Shown: piece by piece, positions 43,599 through 52,420 of the stretch
How positions within the stretch are numbered: the stretch's first letter is position 1
Layout of the letters: every line of letters begins with the position of its first letter
NCBI GenBank assembly: GCA_016713175.1
Contig: JADJPQ010000001.1
Span: 1,081,001 to 1,145,000 of the forward strand
From: Planctomycetota bacterium
GTDB taxonomy: Bacteria; Planctomycetota; UBA1135; UBA2386
Length of the DNA: 64,000 nt
Reading direction: 5' to 3'
Position numbers and translations under genes: made by a program
The notes under the pieces: generated by a model
Told to the model about the DNA's origin: nothing
What the model saw: only the letters and a program-made list of their open reading frames with translations
The model's database searches: none

Positions 43599-44702
43599 GT
43601 GGCACTCCGACAGGCAAGTGCGCGGACAACTCGTTGGCGTCAGCGGTTGCTGGCCATGGTCGTCGGCGTGGCCATCGCACTGGTGGCGGCCGAACTGGTC
43701 CTCCGCCTGACCTGGACGCCGGCCGCGCTGCGATCCACACCGGCGTTCGTCGAGCACCCGGTCTATGGGTTTGCGCCGGCTCCGAGCCGCCGCGGCCGCC
43801 ATGTGACTCCCGAGTATGGCCATGCGTTCGCGCACAACGCGCAGGGCTGGCGGCGACGCGAATCGATCACCGCGGCCCTGCCGGCCGGCAAGCAGCATCG
43901 GGTGCTGTTGCTTGGCGACTCGTTCACCTATGGGCTCGGCGTCGACGACGATGCGACGTTCGCCGCGCGTCTGCAGGAGGCGCTGCCCACGGTCGACGTG
44001 ATCAATGCCGGGTGCAACGGCATGGGCCAGCGTGAACAGCTCGCGGTGCTCGACCAGCTCGGTGCGGCGACGCGGCCGGATGTCGTCGTGGTCAACTTCT
44101 TCTGGAACGACCTGACCGACAACCTGCGGCGGCACGAGCCGGCCTTCGCGCTGCAGGATGGTCGGGTCGTACGCGTGCCGCCGGTCGATGCCGCGTTCGC
44201 GCCGTTGGCGTTGTTGTCGGAGCCGGAATGGCAACGGCCGTCGGCATGGACGACGAGCTACCTGCAACAATTCGTCAAGGAGGAACTGAAGGCCGCGCGG
44301 TATCGGTGGTTCGGCATCCGCGATCGTTTCGTGGCCAGCGCCGACGAGCGCGATGCGGCGTGGGCGGTCACCGGCGAACTGCTGGGACTGTTGCGGACGC
44401 GGGCTGCGGAGATCGGCGCCACGCTGCTGGTCACCTGCCTGCCCGACCACAATCAGGTCGATCCGACGGCGGTGATCGCCAACCTCGGCGAGGCGGAGTT
44501 CGGCGTCCAGGAACGGCTGCAGGCCGCCTGCTCCGGCATCGGCGTGATTTGCATCGACCTGTTACCGCCGATGCGCGACCGGTTCACGCGCATCGGACAA
44601 CCGCTGTTCTGGTTCGCCGATCGCCACCTGAACGTTCTCGGTCACCAGGTGGTCGCCGAGGCTCTGCTGCCGGTGCTGCAAGCCGAAATCGGGTCGAAGT
44701 GA
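43599..44702 (+). CDS. Membrane-anchored SGNH/GDSL hydrolase
   Basis: A 367-residue protein. A membrane anchor or uncleaved signal lies at about 17-36 (LLAMVVGVAIALVAAELVLRL). Block I LLGDSFTYGLG has the nucleophile Ser108. INAGCNGMGQ follows with the block II Gly, then VVNFFWND with the block III Asn, and DRHLNVLGH near the end carries the catalytic Asp and His. It likely removes acyl or acetyl groups from an extracytoplasmic carbohydrate or lipid. GTG 43599 gives basic residues before the helix. A terminator-like hairpin follows. Confidence 0.83.
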   Translation: MALRQASARTTRWRQRLLAMVVGVAIALVAAELVLRLTWTPAALRSTPAFVEHPVYGFAPAPSRRGRHVTPEYGHAFAHNAQGWRRRESITAALPAGKQHRVLLLGDSFTYGLGVDDDATFAARLQEALPTVDVINAGCNGMGQREQLAVLDQLGAATRPDVVVVNFFWNDLTDNLRRHEPAFALQDGRVVRVPPVDAAFAPLALLSEPEWQRPSAWTTSYLQQFVKEELKAARYRWFGIRDRFVASADERDAAWAVTGELLGLLRTRAAEIGATLLVTCLPDHNQVDPTAVIANLGEAEFGVQERLQAACSGIGVICIDLLPPMRDRFTRIGQPLFWFADRHLNVLGHQVVAEALLPVLQAEIGSK

Positions 44703-44705
44703 CGA

Positions 44706-44725
44706 CCCGGATCCGGGCGGTTTTT
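44706..44725 (+). terminator. Rho-independent terminator-like hairpin
   Basis: A palindrome CCCGGATCCGGG at 44706-44717, three bases, then TTTTT at 44721-44725, starting four bases after the SGNH stop codon. The stem is short but the T-run is unusual in this GC-rich DNA. Confidence 0.5.
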
Positions 44726-44798
44726 CGTAGTGTGATGTAGAGAACGCCGGCACCGGATCGTCTGCGTTACCAGACCCTTTCTTCCCGGAGCAAAGCAC

Positions 44799-45560
44799 AT
44801 GCACGCCAACCAGGGCCCGTGGCCCGGCCGTTTCGTCTGGCACGATCTGATGACCAAGAACGCCAAGGCCTCGCAGGATTTCTACTGCGCGATGTTCGAC
44901 TGGCAGATCCAGGAGATCCCGATGGGGCCATGCACCTATCGGATGATCACCTGCGGACCGGGCCCGATCGGCGGCATCGTCGAGGAACAGAACATTCCCG
45001 CGCCGCACTGGATGCCGTACCTGGCCGTCGACGACGTCGACGCCAAGGCGAAGCTGGCGGGCACCATCGGCGGGACCTGCTGCGTGCCGCCGACCGACAT
45101 TCCGCAGACTGGCAGGTTCGCGGTGCTCGGTGATCCGACCGGTGGCTACTTCTCGATCTACAAGGGTCTGCCCGAGTCGCAGGGTTTCGATCCCGATGTC
45201 CCCGTTCCCGGCCGCATCTGCTGGAACGAACTGTTGACGACCGATCCGGCGAAGGCCGTGGCGTTCTACCGCAAGCTGGTCGGCTGGAAGACCCAGGACA
45301 AGGACATGGGCCCGATGGGCACCTACCACCTGCAGCTGAACGGCGACAAGCAGGCCGGCGGCATCATGAAGTCGCCGCAGCCCGACATGTCGTCGGCGTG
45401 GCTGTGCTACTTCTTCACCACCGACCTCGAGGGCAGCCACGGCAAGGCGAAGAAGCTCGGCGCGACCGAACTCGTGCCACCGTCGCCGATCCCGGGCATC
45501 GGCCGGTTCTCGATGTTGCTCGATCCGACCGGGGCGGCGTTCGCTCTGTTCTCGATGTGA
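44799..45560 (+). CDS. Double-domain VOC (glyoxalase-like) protein
   Basis: A 253-residue protein with two VOC modules, at about 10-125 (FVWHDLMTKNAKASQDFYCAM, FAVLGDPTGGYFSIYKG) and about 138-253 (ICWNELLTTDPAKAVAFYRKLVGW, FSMLLDPTGAAFALF). Similar two-module proteins occur widely in bacteria; none of the visible residues identifies a substrate. GGAG at 44785-44788 precedes the ATG by about ten bases. It converges with icmF, 25 bases apart. Confidence 0.88.
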   Translation: MHANQGPWPGRFVWHDLMTKNAKASQDFYCAMFDWQIQEIPMGPCTYRMITCGPGPIGGIVEEQNIPAPHWMPYLAVDDVDAKAKLAGTIGGTCCVPPTDIPQTGRFAVLGDPTGGYFSIYKGLPESQGFDPDVPVPGRICWNELLTTDPAKAVAFYRKLVGWKTQDKDMGPMGTYHLQLNGDKQAGGIMKSPQPDMSSAWLCYFFTTDLEGSHGKAKKLGATELVPPSPIPGIGRFSMLLDPTGAAFALFSM

Positions 45561-45585
45561 TGCGGCGCGGCGGGGGGGTGCCGGT

Positions 45586-48500
45586 TCACATGTTGCGCCG
45601 GTACTGCCCGCCGACCTGGTAGAGCGCCGCCGACATCTGGCCAAGCGAACACACCTTGGCGGCGTCCATCAGCGCGGCAAACACGTTGCTGCCGGCCAGC
45701 GCGGTCTGCTGCAGCCGCTGCAGCGCCGCCGGCGCGCGATCGGCGTGAGCGTGCTGGAAAGCCTGTAGACCATCGATCTGCGCCTGCTTCTCGGCGTCGG
45801 TGCTGCGCATCACTTCGCGGACGACCTGGATCGGCGAGCCGTCTTTGCCGAGGAACGTGTTGACGCCGATGATCGGCAGTTCGCCGCTCGACTTCAGCGT
45901 CTCGTAGTGCAGCGACTCGTCCTGGATCTTGCCGCGCTGATACATCGTCTCCATCGCGCCGAGCACGCCGCCGCGCTCCGACAGGCGCGCGAATTCGGTC
46001 AGCACCGCTTCTTCGACCAGATCGGTCAGCTGTTCGATCACGAACGATCCCTGCAGCGGATTCTCGTTCTTCGCCAGACCGAGTTCCTTGTTGATGATCA
46101 GTTGGATCGCCATCGCCCGCCGCACCGACTCCTCGGTCGGCGTCGTGATCGCCTCGTCGTAGGCGTTGGTGTGCAGCGAATTGCAGTTGTCGTAGATCGC
46201 GTAGAGCGCCTGCAGCGTGGTCCGGATGTCGTTGAAGTCGATCTCCTGCGCGTGCAGCGACCGGCCCGACGTCTGGATGTGGTACTTCAGCATCTGGCTG
46301 CGCTCGTTGCCGCCGTAGCGGTGCTTGATCGCCTTGGCCCAGATGCGGCGCGCGACGCGGCCGATCACCGAGTATTCGGGATCGGTGCCGTTGCTGAAGA
46401 AGAACGAGAGGTTGGGCGCGAAGTCGTCGATCGCCAGGCCGCGGCTCAGGTAGTACTCGACGTAGGTGAAGCCGTTGGCGAGCGTGAACGCGAGCTGGGT
46501 GATCGGATTGGCGCCGGCTTCGGCGATGTGGTAACCGGAGATCGACACCGAATAGAAGTTGCGCACGCGCTGTTGCGTGAAGAACTCCTGCACGTCGCCC
46601 ATCATCCGCAGGGCGAACTCGGTGCTGAAGATGCAGGTGTTCTGCGCCTGGTCTTCCTTCAGGATGTCGGCCTGCACGGTGCCGCGCACGGTCGACAAAG
46701 TCTGCGCGCGGATCTGCTCGTAGACCTCGGCGGGCACCACGCGATCGCCGCTGACGCCGAGCAGCAGCGTGCCGAGACCGTCGTGGCCAGCGGGCAGGTC
46801 GACCCGGTAGCGCGGCCGCTGCACGCCGCGGCCCAGGAAGAACGCGTCGATCGTGGCGTTGGCGTCGGCGAGCTTGCCGTTCTGTTGGAGCCAGCGTTCA
46901 CACTGCTGGTCGATCGCGGCGTTCAGGAAGAACGCCAGCAGCATCGGCGCCGGGCCGTTGATCGTCATCGACACCGAGGTGATCGGGTCGCACAGATCGA
47001 AGCCCGAGTAGAGCCGCTTGGCATCGTCGAGCGAGCAGACCGACACACCGGCATTGCCGACCTTGCCCTGGATGTCGGGACGCGGCGCGGGATCCTCGCC
47101 GTACAGCGTCACCGAATCGAACGCCGTCGACAGCCGCTTGTACGGCTGGCCCGAGCTGAGATAGTGGAAGCGGCGATTGGTGCGTTCGGGGCCGCCCTCA
47201 CCGGCGAACATCCGGGTCGGATCCTCGGCGGTGCGTTTGAACGGATAGACGCCAGCGGCGAACGGGAAGCGGCCCGGCACGTTGTCGCCGAGCAACCAGC
47301 GCAGGCGATCGCCGTGACTGCGGTAACGCGGCAGCGCGACCTTCGGCAGCCGCAGGCCCGACAGCGACGTCGTGTGGTTCTGCACCCGGACCTGGCGGTC
47401 GCGGACGGTGAACACGAACTCGTCGGCGGTGAAGTCGGTCACCAGCTGGTCCCAACCGGCGAGCAGCGTGCGGCACTCGGCGGCAAGCCGGCGTTCGACC
47501 TGGGCGATCTGGGTGTCGAGCGCGGCGCGGGCCACGCCGGCCTCGGCCGGTAGTGCAGCGCGCGCGCCTTGCAACTGGTACAGCGACTCGGCGACGTCGG
47601 CCTGTTCCTTGGCCCAGCGGTCGTAGCGGTGGTTGTTGTCGGCGATCTCGGCCAGGTAGCGGATGCGGTCGCCTGGAATCACGTGTGCGGTTGCCGGCTC
47701 ACCGGGTCGTAGCGTGATCCTGCTGACGAAGCGGCCGGGTCGGCGCTGGTCGAGTGCTGCGGTCACCGCCAGGTAGAGGCGATCGGTGCCGGGGTCGGCA
47801 AACGTCGCCGCCATCGTGCCGAACACCGGCATCTCTTCGGGCGGCAGATGGAACGCCTTCTTGTTGCGCTGGTACTGCTTCTTGACGTCGCGCAGTGCGT
47901 CCCTGGCGCCGCGACGGTCGAACTTGTTGATCGCGACCAGGTCCGCGTAGTCCAGCATGTCGATCTTCTCGAGCTGGCTCGCCGCGCCGAACTCCGGCGT
48001 CATCACGTACAGCGACACGTCGGCGTGTTCGACGATCTCGGTGTCGCTCTGGCCGATGCCTGAGCTCTCCAGCACGATCAGGTCGAAGCCGGCCACCTGC
48101 ACCACGCGCAGCGCGTCCTGCACCGATTCCGACAGCGCCATGTTGGCGCGGCGGGTCGCCATCGAGCGAAGGAATACGCGGTCGTTGACCGCGGCGTTCA
48201 TCCGGATGCGATCGCCGAGCAGCGCACCGCCGGTGCGGCGGCGGGTCGGGTCGACGCACAGCACGGCGATGTGCTTGTCCGGGAAGTCGAGCAGGAACCG
48301 GCGCAGCAGTTCGTCGATCAGTGAGCTCTTGCCGGCGCCACCGGTGCCGGTGATGCCGAGCACGGGCGCGCGCTGCGGCAGGCGATGGACGGCCTGTTGC
48401 AGCGGTTCGCGCCACCGCTCGGGGAACGCTTCGACCAGCGAGATCGCGCGCGCCACGGTACCTGCATCGGCCTTGCTCGGCGTCGGCAGCGTCGCCTCCG

Positions 48501-49014
48501 CGGTCGCGACCGGCCGGTCGCAGCGCGTCAGCATGTCGTCGATCATCCCCTGCAGGCCGAGCCTGCGGCCGTCGTCGGGCGAGTAGATCCGTTCGATGCC
48601 GTAGTCGTGCAGCGCCGCGATCTCGTCGGGCAGGATCACGCCGCCGCCGCCGCCGAACACGCGGATGTGGCCGGCGCCGCGTTCTCGCAACATGTCGTGC
48701 ATGTAGCGGAAGAACTCGTTGTGACCGCCCTGGTAGGACGTCACCGCGATGCCCTGTACGTCTTCCTCGATCGCCGCATCGACGATCTCGCGGACCGACC
48801 GGTTGTGGCCGAGGTGGATCACCTCGGCGCCGGTGGCCTGCGCGATCCGGCGGAAGATGTGGATGCTGGCGTCGTGGCCGTCGAACAGGCTCGTCGCGGT
48901 CACCAGCCGGATCTTGTGTGCCGGTACGAACGCAGTCGCCGGCGTGTTCACCGGTTCTGGCTCCGGTGTGGCCCCGCCGGTGGCGAGGCGTTCGGTGTCG
49001 AGGCGGATGGACAT
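45586..49014 (-). CDS. icmF: Fused isobutyryl-CoA mutase IcmF (B12-dependent)
   Basis: A 1142-residue three-part protein. Residues 33-165 are the B12-binding domain, with DGHDASI at 45-51 (His47 as axial cobalt ligand) and HLGHNRSV. Residues about 215-500 are the MeaB-like G-protein chaperone, with Walker A GITGTGGAGKSS at 220-231 and NKFDRRGARD as its guanine motif. Residues about 560-1120 are the acyl-CoA mutase barrel (SGQPYKRLSTAFDSVTLYGED, ISGYHIAEAGANPITQLAF, HTNAYDEAITTPTEES). It interconverts isobutyryl-CoA and n-butyryl-CoA, some members also pivalyl/isovaleryl-CoA, and repairs its own cofactor by GTP-driven exchange. The domain order is that of IcmF and not of methylmalonyl-CoA mutase. 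No B12 riboswitch was noticed upstream. Confidence 0.95.
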   Translation of the reverse strand: MSIRLDTERLATGGATPEPEPVNTPATAFVPAHKIRLVTATSLFDGHDASIHIFRRIAQATGAEVIHLGHNRSVREIVDAAIEEDVQGIAVTSYQGGHNEFFRYMHDMLRERGAGHIRVFGGGGGVILPDEIAALHDYGIERIYSPDDGRRLGLQGMIDDMLTRCDRPVATAEATLPTPSKADAGTVARAISLVEAFPERWREPLQQAVHRLPQRAPVLGITGTGGAGKSSLIDELLRRFLLDFPDKHIAVLCVDPTRRRTGGALLGDRIRMNAAVNDRVFLRSMATRRANMALSESVQDALRVVQVAGFDLIVLESSGIGQSDTEIVEHADVSLYVMTPEFGAASQLEKIDMLDYADLVAINKFDRRGARDALRDVKKQYQRNKKAFHLPPEEMPVFGTMAATFADPGTDRLYLAVTAALDQRRPGRFVSRITLRPGEPATAHVIPGDRIRYLAEIADNNHRYDRWAKEQADVAESLYQLQGARAALPAEAGVARAALDTQIAQVERRLAAECRTLLAGWDQLVTDFTADEFVFTVRDRQVRVQNHTTSLSGLRLPKVALPRYRSHGDRLRWLLGDNVPGRFPFAAGVYPFKRTAEDPTRMFAGEGGPERTNRRFHYLSSGQPYKRLSTAFDSVTLYGEDPAPRPDIQGKVGNAGVSVCSLDDAKRLYSGFDLCDPITSVSMTINGPAPMLLAFFLNAAIDQQCERWLQQNGKLADANATIDAFFLGRGVQRPRYRVDLPAGHDGLGTLLLGVSGDRVVPAEVYEQIRAQTLSTVRGTVQADILKEDQAQNTCIFSTEFALRMMGDVQEFFTQQRVRNFYSVSISGYHIAEAGANPITQLAFTLANGFTYVEYYLSRGLAIDDFAPNLSFFFSNGTDPEYSVIGRVARRIWAKAIKHRYGGNERSQMLKYHIQTSGRSLHAQEIDFNDIRTTLQALYAIYDNCNSLHTNAYDEAITTPTEESVRRAMAIQLIINKELGLAKNENPLQGSFVIEQLTDLVEEAVLTEFARLSERGGVLGAMETMYQRGKIQDESLHYETLKSSGELPIIGVNTFLGKDGSPIQVVREVMRSTDAEKQAQIDGLQAFQHAHADRAPAALQRLQQTALAGSNVFAALMDAAKVCSLGQMSAALYQVGGQYRRNM

Positions 49015-49075
49015 CGGGACGACGGCATTATGACCAAGGAGCCCCTGGTCCTCGCGTGCATTGCGGCCGCCCCGA

Positions 49076-49480
49076 TCAGCTTTCGGCCGGCATCTGGCTG
49101 TAGTGCTGAGCGACGATCTTCCAATCGTCGCCCATGCGGCAGACGGAATACGTGGCGCGGCCGTTCTGCTCGACGCCGCGACCCTCGGGGTCGATCTGGG
49201 TCAGTTTCCACGCTGCCACGGCCGTCGCGAACTGGTCCTCGAACACCTGGATCTCGGTGTCCTTGATCTCCAGTTTGACCGACTCCATGTAGCGGAACTC
49301 CTGGTCCAGGACTTCCTCGAACTCGCCCCAACCATGGTCGCGGCGGCCGGACGCATCGAGATTCTGGAAGCGCTTGTCGGTCCAGAAGTGCGAACGGAAA
49401 GTCTTGAGGTCGCGACTGTTGAACGCCTGCCGCATGCTGCGGAAGAAGTCCTCCAGTTCCTTCAGGCTCTCTACGCTCAT
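49076..49480 (-). CDS. NTF2-like (SnoaL/DUF4440-type) small protein
   Basis: A 134-residue single cone-shaped NTF2-like domain: LKELEDFFRSMRQAFNSRDLK, FWTDKRFQNLDASGRRDHGWGEFEE, then strands VKLEIKDTEIQVFEDQFATAVAAW and a C-terminal GDDWKIVAQHYSQMP. No signal peptide. The role could be small-molecule binding or catalysis; nothing narrows it. It lies between the amidohydrolase operon (91 bases downstream of its last stop) and icmF (61 bases before its ATG), on the same strand as both. Confidence 0.8.
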   Translation of the reverse strand: MSVESLKELEDFFRSMRQAFNSRDLKTFRSHFWTDKRFQNLDASGRRDHGWGEFEEVLDQEFRYMESVKLEIKDTEIQVFEDQFATAVAAWKLTQIDPEGRGVEQNGRATYSVCRMGDDWKIVAQHYSQMPAES

Positions 49481-49571
49481 GAAACCGTGGTCCTGTTGCT
49501 GGGCCGCGGGTTGCTACGCGGTGGCCGCATTCGCGGCTGCACCGGCCCCGGGGGCGAGGCTGGGCGGCTGC

Positions 49572-50984
49572 TCAACGCTGGATGTGTCGATAGAACGGCT
49601 CTTTGTCTTTCTCGTAGACGACCTTGCCGTTGACCAGGGCCGTCTCGACGAACGTCCTATAGTGCAGCGGGTCACCGTCCAGAATCAAGATGTCGGCGTC
49701 CTTGCCTGGCTCGAGGGAGCCGAGCCGGCGGTCGATCCCGATCGCGCGAGCTGCATCCAGAGTGAGTGTTCGCAAAGCTTTGCGGTTGTCGAGCCCGCCG
49801 CGGACGGCGAACGCAGCATCGATGTGCGGCGTGTTCAGATCCTGGCCCAGGATGCCGCCGGTGCCGACGCCAGCGCCCCCGAACATCCCGCCGGGGCAGG
49901 TCACCGCGACGCCGACGCCGACTTCTGCCAAGATGGCAGATGAAGCGATGTTGCTGCCGGTCCGGTCCGGGTTGGTCGGGTCCGCCGGGGTCCGATCGCG
50001 CGGACTGAGGATCACCAACGACCCCGTGGCGGCGATTTCGTCGGGCACGAGCCAGGCACAGACCGGCTTGTTGAGCACGACACCGACCCCGAGCATCTGC
50101 GCCACTTCGAGAGCCTGGCGGATGCCGTCGACGTCGTTGCCCTGGCTGCGCCCGCCGCCGCGTCGGCCCATGCCGAACGGGTCGCCGCCGCCGCCGCCGA
50201 TCTGGATCCACAGCCGCGACTCGCCGGCCAGGACCTTCAGGATCTTCTCGCTGCCCTGGGGCGCCTGCGGTGGTTTGGCGTTGGCGTCGTTGGCCTTGGT
50301 CCTGGTGAACTCATCGAGCGCAGCGCGGTGCTCTTTGGCTTTCTTGACCAGTTCGGCGAACTTCTCCTTGTCGGCCAAGGTCATCGGCACGGTCATGCCA
50401 CAGACGGTGTTCTCGACCGCGACCATGCCCGCGACGTCACCCCACGCCAGCTTGATGACCGCGTTGTCACCCGACGGCGTGTTGCCGCTGCCGGCGTTGC
50501 CAGCGAGGAACGACGTGATGCCGGCCGCCAGGGCCTGCTTGACTTCAGGGTCGAACGGATTGACCGAGTCGACGAACGGCGAGTTGCGGCCAGCGCCCAT
50601 GCCGCTGCCCATCACGCAGGTGAAGCCCGGGCTGACGACCTTGCCTTTGGCATCGATCACCTTGGTGCCTTCCGGCAGCGTCAGGTTGTGACCGACGCTG
50701 TCGACCTTGTCATCGGCGACCAGCACGGTGGCGCCGGTCAGCCGCTGGCCGGTCCCGAGATAGACGTCGCCGCCGACGATCGCCGTGTAGCTCTTCGGCT
50801 TCTTCGGGGCTTCGGCGTCCGGCTTCGGGGCCTCGGGCGTCGGTGCTTCTGGGCGCTGTTGGCCGCCGCGACGGAAGCGACCGCGCTCCTGCGCGGCGAG
50901 ATCCTGGGTCGTGGCGCACAGCGTCGCGAACAGCAGGCAGGCGTGGGTCAGGTGGGCCATCGTCGTCGTCCTCTTCGCGCTCAC
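49572..50984 (-). CDS. Amidohydrolase-like secreted protein A (metal motif lost)
   Basis: A 470-residue last member of the nine-gene array. GTG 50984 overlaps the previous stop as GTGA; ATG 50960 would also give a signal peptide (MAHLTHACLLFATLCATTQ). After a Pro-rich linker (40-64) the amidohydrolase beta-sandwich and barrel begin at about 68. Where HxH is expected after PGF, the residues are Met125 and Ser127 (PGFTCVMGSG). The usual late Asp is also absent. The C-terminal signature GIDRRLGSLEPGKDADILIL and DGDPL is intact, so fold membership is clear while hydrolysis by the usual chemistry is unlikely. A Gly-rich loop (GGGGGDPFGMGRRGGG) sits mid-barrel. Confidence 0.82.
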   Translation of the reverse strand: MSAKRTTTMAHLTHACLLFATLCATTQDLAAQERGRFRRGGQQRPEAPTPEAPKPDAEAPKKPKSYTAIVGGDVYLGTGQRLTGATVLVADDKVDSVGHNLTLPEGTKVIDAKGKVVSPGFTCVMGSGMGAGRNSPFVDSVNPFDPEVKQALAAGITSFLAGNAGSGNTPSGDNAVIKLAWGDVAGMVAVENTVCGMTVPMTLADKEKFAELVKKAKEHRAALDEFTRTKANDANAKPPQAPQGSEKILKVLAGESRLWIQIGGGGGDPFGMGRRGGGRSQGNDVDGIRQALEVAQMLGVGVVLNKPVCAWLVPDEIAATGSLVILSPRDRTPADPTNPDRTGSNIASSAILAEVGVGVAVTCPGGMFGGAGVGTGGILGQDLNTPHIDAAFAVRGGLDNRKALRTLTLDAARAIGIDRRLGSLEPGKDADILILDGDPLHYRTFVETALVNGKVVYEKDKEPFYRHIQR

Positions 50985-52420
50985 GGGGTGTTCTTCGGAA
51001 CCAGCCGGCCTTCCAGCCAGACGGATTGGATCTCGCTGACCGGATCGAGCGGGTCGCCGCTCAGCACCAGCAGGTTGGCCTTCTTGCCGACCTTCAGGGT
51101 GCCGACCTGGTCGTCGAGGCCGAGCATCTTCGCGGGTACCGCGGTGACGCCCTTCAGCGCGACGTCGGCGGGCAGGCCGTTGCGGACCAGTTCCATCAGC
51201 CGGAAGAACAGCTGGCGCACGGTCGCGGGATTCTCGCCGACCAGGAACCCGATCTCGATTCCGGCCGTGTGCAGCGTCAACGCCGGGTTGACCAGGAATC
51301 GCGATCGCGGCAGTGTCGTCAGTTCCGCCGGCAGCAGCAGCGCCGCCTTCAGCTTCTTGCACTGCTCGATGACCGTGTCGAACGTGCCGCTCTGCGGCTG
51401 GTGCGAACTGACGGCGATCGCGCGCGGGAACTCGAGGCTGTCGCCGGTGGCGTGGAACCAATGCAACAGGTCGGCAGCGGAGTCGATCTGCACGATCGCG
51501 CGTCGCTTGCCTTCCAGCAGATCGGCGAGCACCTCGAGGTTCGGATCCTTCGGCTGCTCAGGCGGCTTCTGCGCTGGCGCCTGGGCTGCCGGCTGGCCTT
51601 CTTTCTTCTCTTCGGGCTTTGGCGTCGGCGTCGGCTCGGGCTTGGGTTCCGGCTTGGGTTCCGGCTTCGGCGGTTCGTTGCCCTTGGGTGGCTCGGTCTT
51701 GGCGGGCTCGGCGGGCTTTGGGGCATCTGCCGGTTTGTCGGCCGGTGGCGCCGCGGGCGCTGGCTTGGGCTTCTTGCGCTCGTCGACGATCTTCTTGGCC
51801 TTGTCGAAGTTCTCCTTCAGCAGCTTCTTGACCTGGCTGTCGCGCGTCATGCCGACGAACACGAACGCATCGTCGTCGGCGGTCAGCTGCTCGAGCGTCT
51901 TGCCGTCCGGCCGCAGGATCGCGCCCTGGCCCGGGAACGCGCCGCCGTTGGGTGTCAGCGCCAGTGTCGTGATGCCGGCGCGCAGCAGTTCACCGAACAC
52001 CTTCTGTTTGGCGTAGACCCGCTCGACGACCTTGGTCGCCGCCTGGTTCTGCGCGCCGCCGCGAGGGCCTGGGTTGGAGTCGGGGATCTGGCCACCGCGG
52101 CGTCGGCCGCCGCCCTGCGGTTGCTGGCGCGGCTCTTCCCGCGCTTCCAGGCCCGCGCGCGAGTGCGCCGACACCAGACCGGGCAGGATCGAACCGCCCT
52201 TGCAGTCGATGATCTGCGCACCGGCCGGTGGCGCGACGTCGGCACCGAGCGCCTGGATCTTGCCGTCGCGGATCACCAACGTGCCGTTCTGGATCGCGGC
52301 GCCCTCCATCGTCCACAACGTGGCGTTGGTGAACGCGACGGGCCGGGCGTCCTGCGCCCAGGCGGAGCCAACGGACGCGAGCGCGGTGACGAGCACCGCG
52401 GAAACCGGGGAACACCTCAT
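50981..52420 (-). CDS. Amidohydrolase-like secreted protein B (metal motif lost, Pro/Lys/Glu insert)
   Basis: A 479-residue protein; signal peptide ends at SAWAQ (about 23). The metal motif reads AHSRAG: His86 remains but the second His is Arg88. Residues 216-292 are an almost pure Pro/Lys/Glu/Ala insert interrupting the barrel, preceded by a charged helix (KKLLKENFDKAKKIVDERKK). The end VGTLKVGKKANLLVLSGDPLDP is typical of the family. Both ends join neighbours by 4-base overlaps (ATGA upstream, GTGA downstream). A binding or structural role in a complex with the intact members C and D is an inference. Confidence 0.82.
   Translation of the reverse strand: MRCSPVSAVLVTALASVGSAWAQDARPVAFTNATLWTMEGAAIQNGTLVIRDGKIQALGADVAPPAGAQIIDCKGGSILPGLVSAHSRAGLEAREEPRQQPQGGGRRRGGQIPDSNPGPRGGAQNQAATKVVERVYAKQKVFGELLRAGITTLALTPNGGAFPGQGAILRPDGKTLEQLTADDDAFVFVGMTRDSQVKKLLKENFDKAKKIVDERKKPKPAPAAPPADKPADAPKPAEPAKTEPPKGNEPPKPEPKPEPKPEPTPTPKPEEKKEGQPAAQAPAQKPPEQPKDPNLEVLADLLEGKRRAIVQIDSAADLLHWFHATGDSLEFPRAIAVSSHQPQSGTFDTVIEQCKKLKAALLLPAELTTLPRSRFLVNPALTLHTAGIEIGFLVGENPATVRQLFFRLMELVRNGLPADVALKGVTAVPAKMLGLDDQVGTLKVGKKANLLVLSGDPLDPVSEIQSVWLEGRLVPKNTP
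51545..51775 (-). repeat. Pro/Lys/Glu-rich coding repeat (KPEP units)
   Basis: About 77 codons of Pro, Lys, Glu and Ala, with a run of KPEP units near the middle, inside amidohydrolase-like protein B. Probably an extended flexible spacer. Confidence 0.8.

Noticed and set aside
42906..44450. A 514-codon minus-strand frame across the 600-base gap and the SGNH gene
   Set aside because: Most of it is antisense to the SGNH hydrolase; the part in the gap is Arg/Pro-rich with no start signal or motif.
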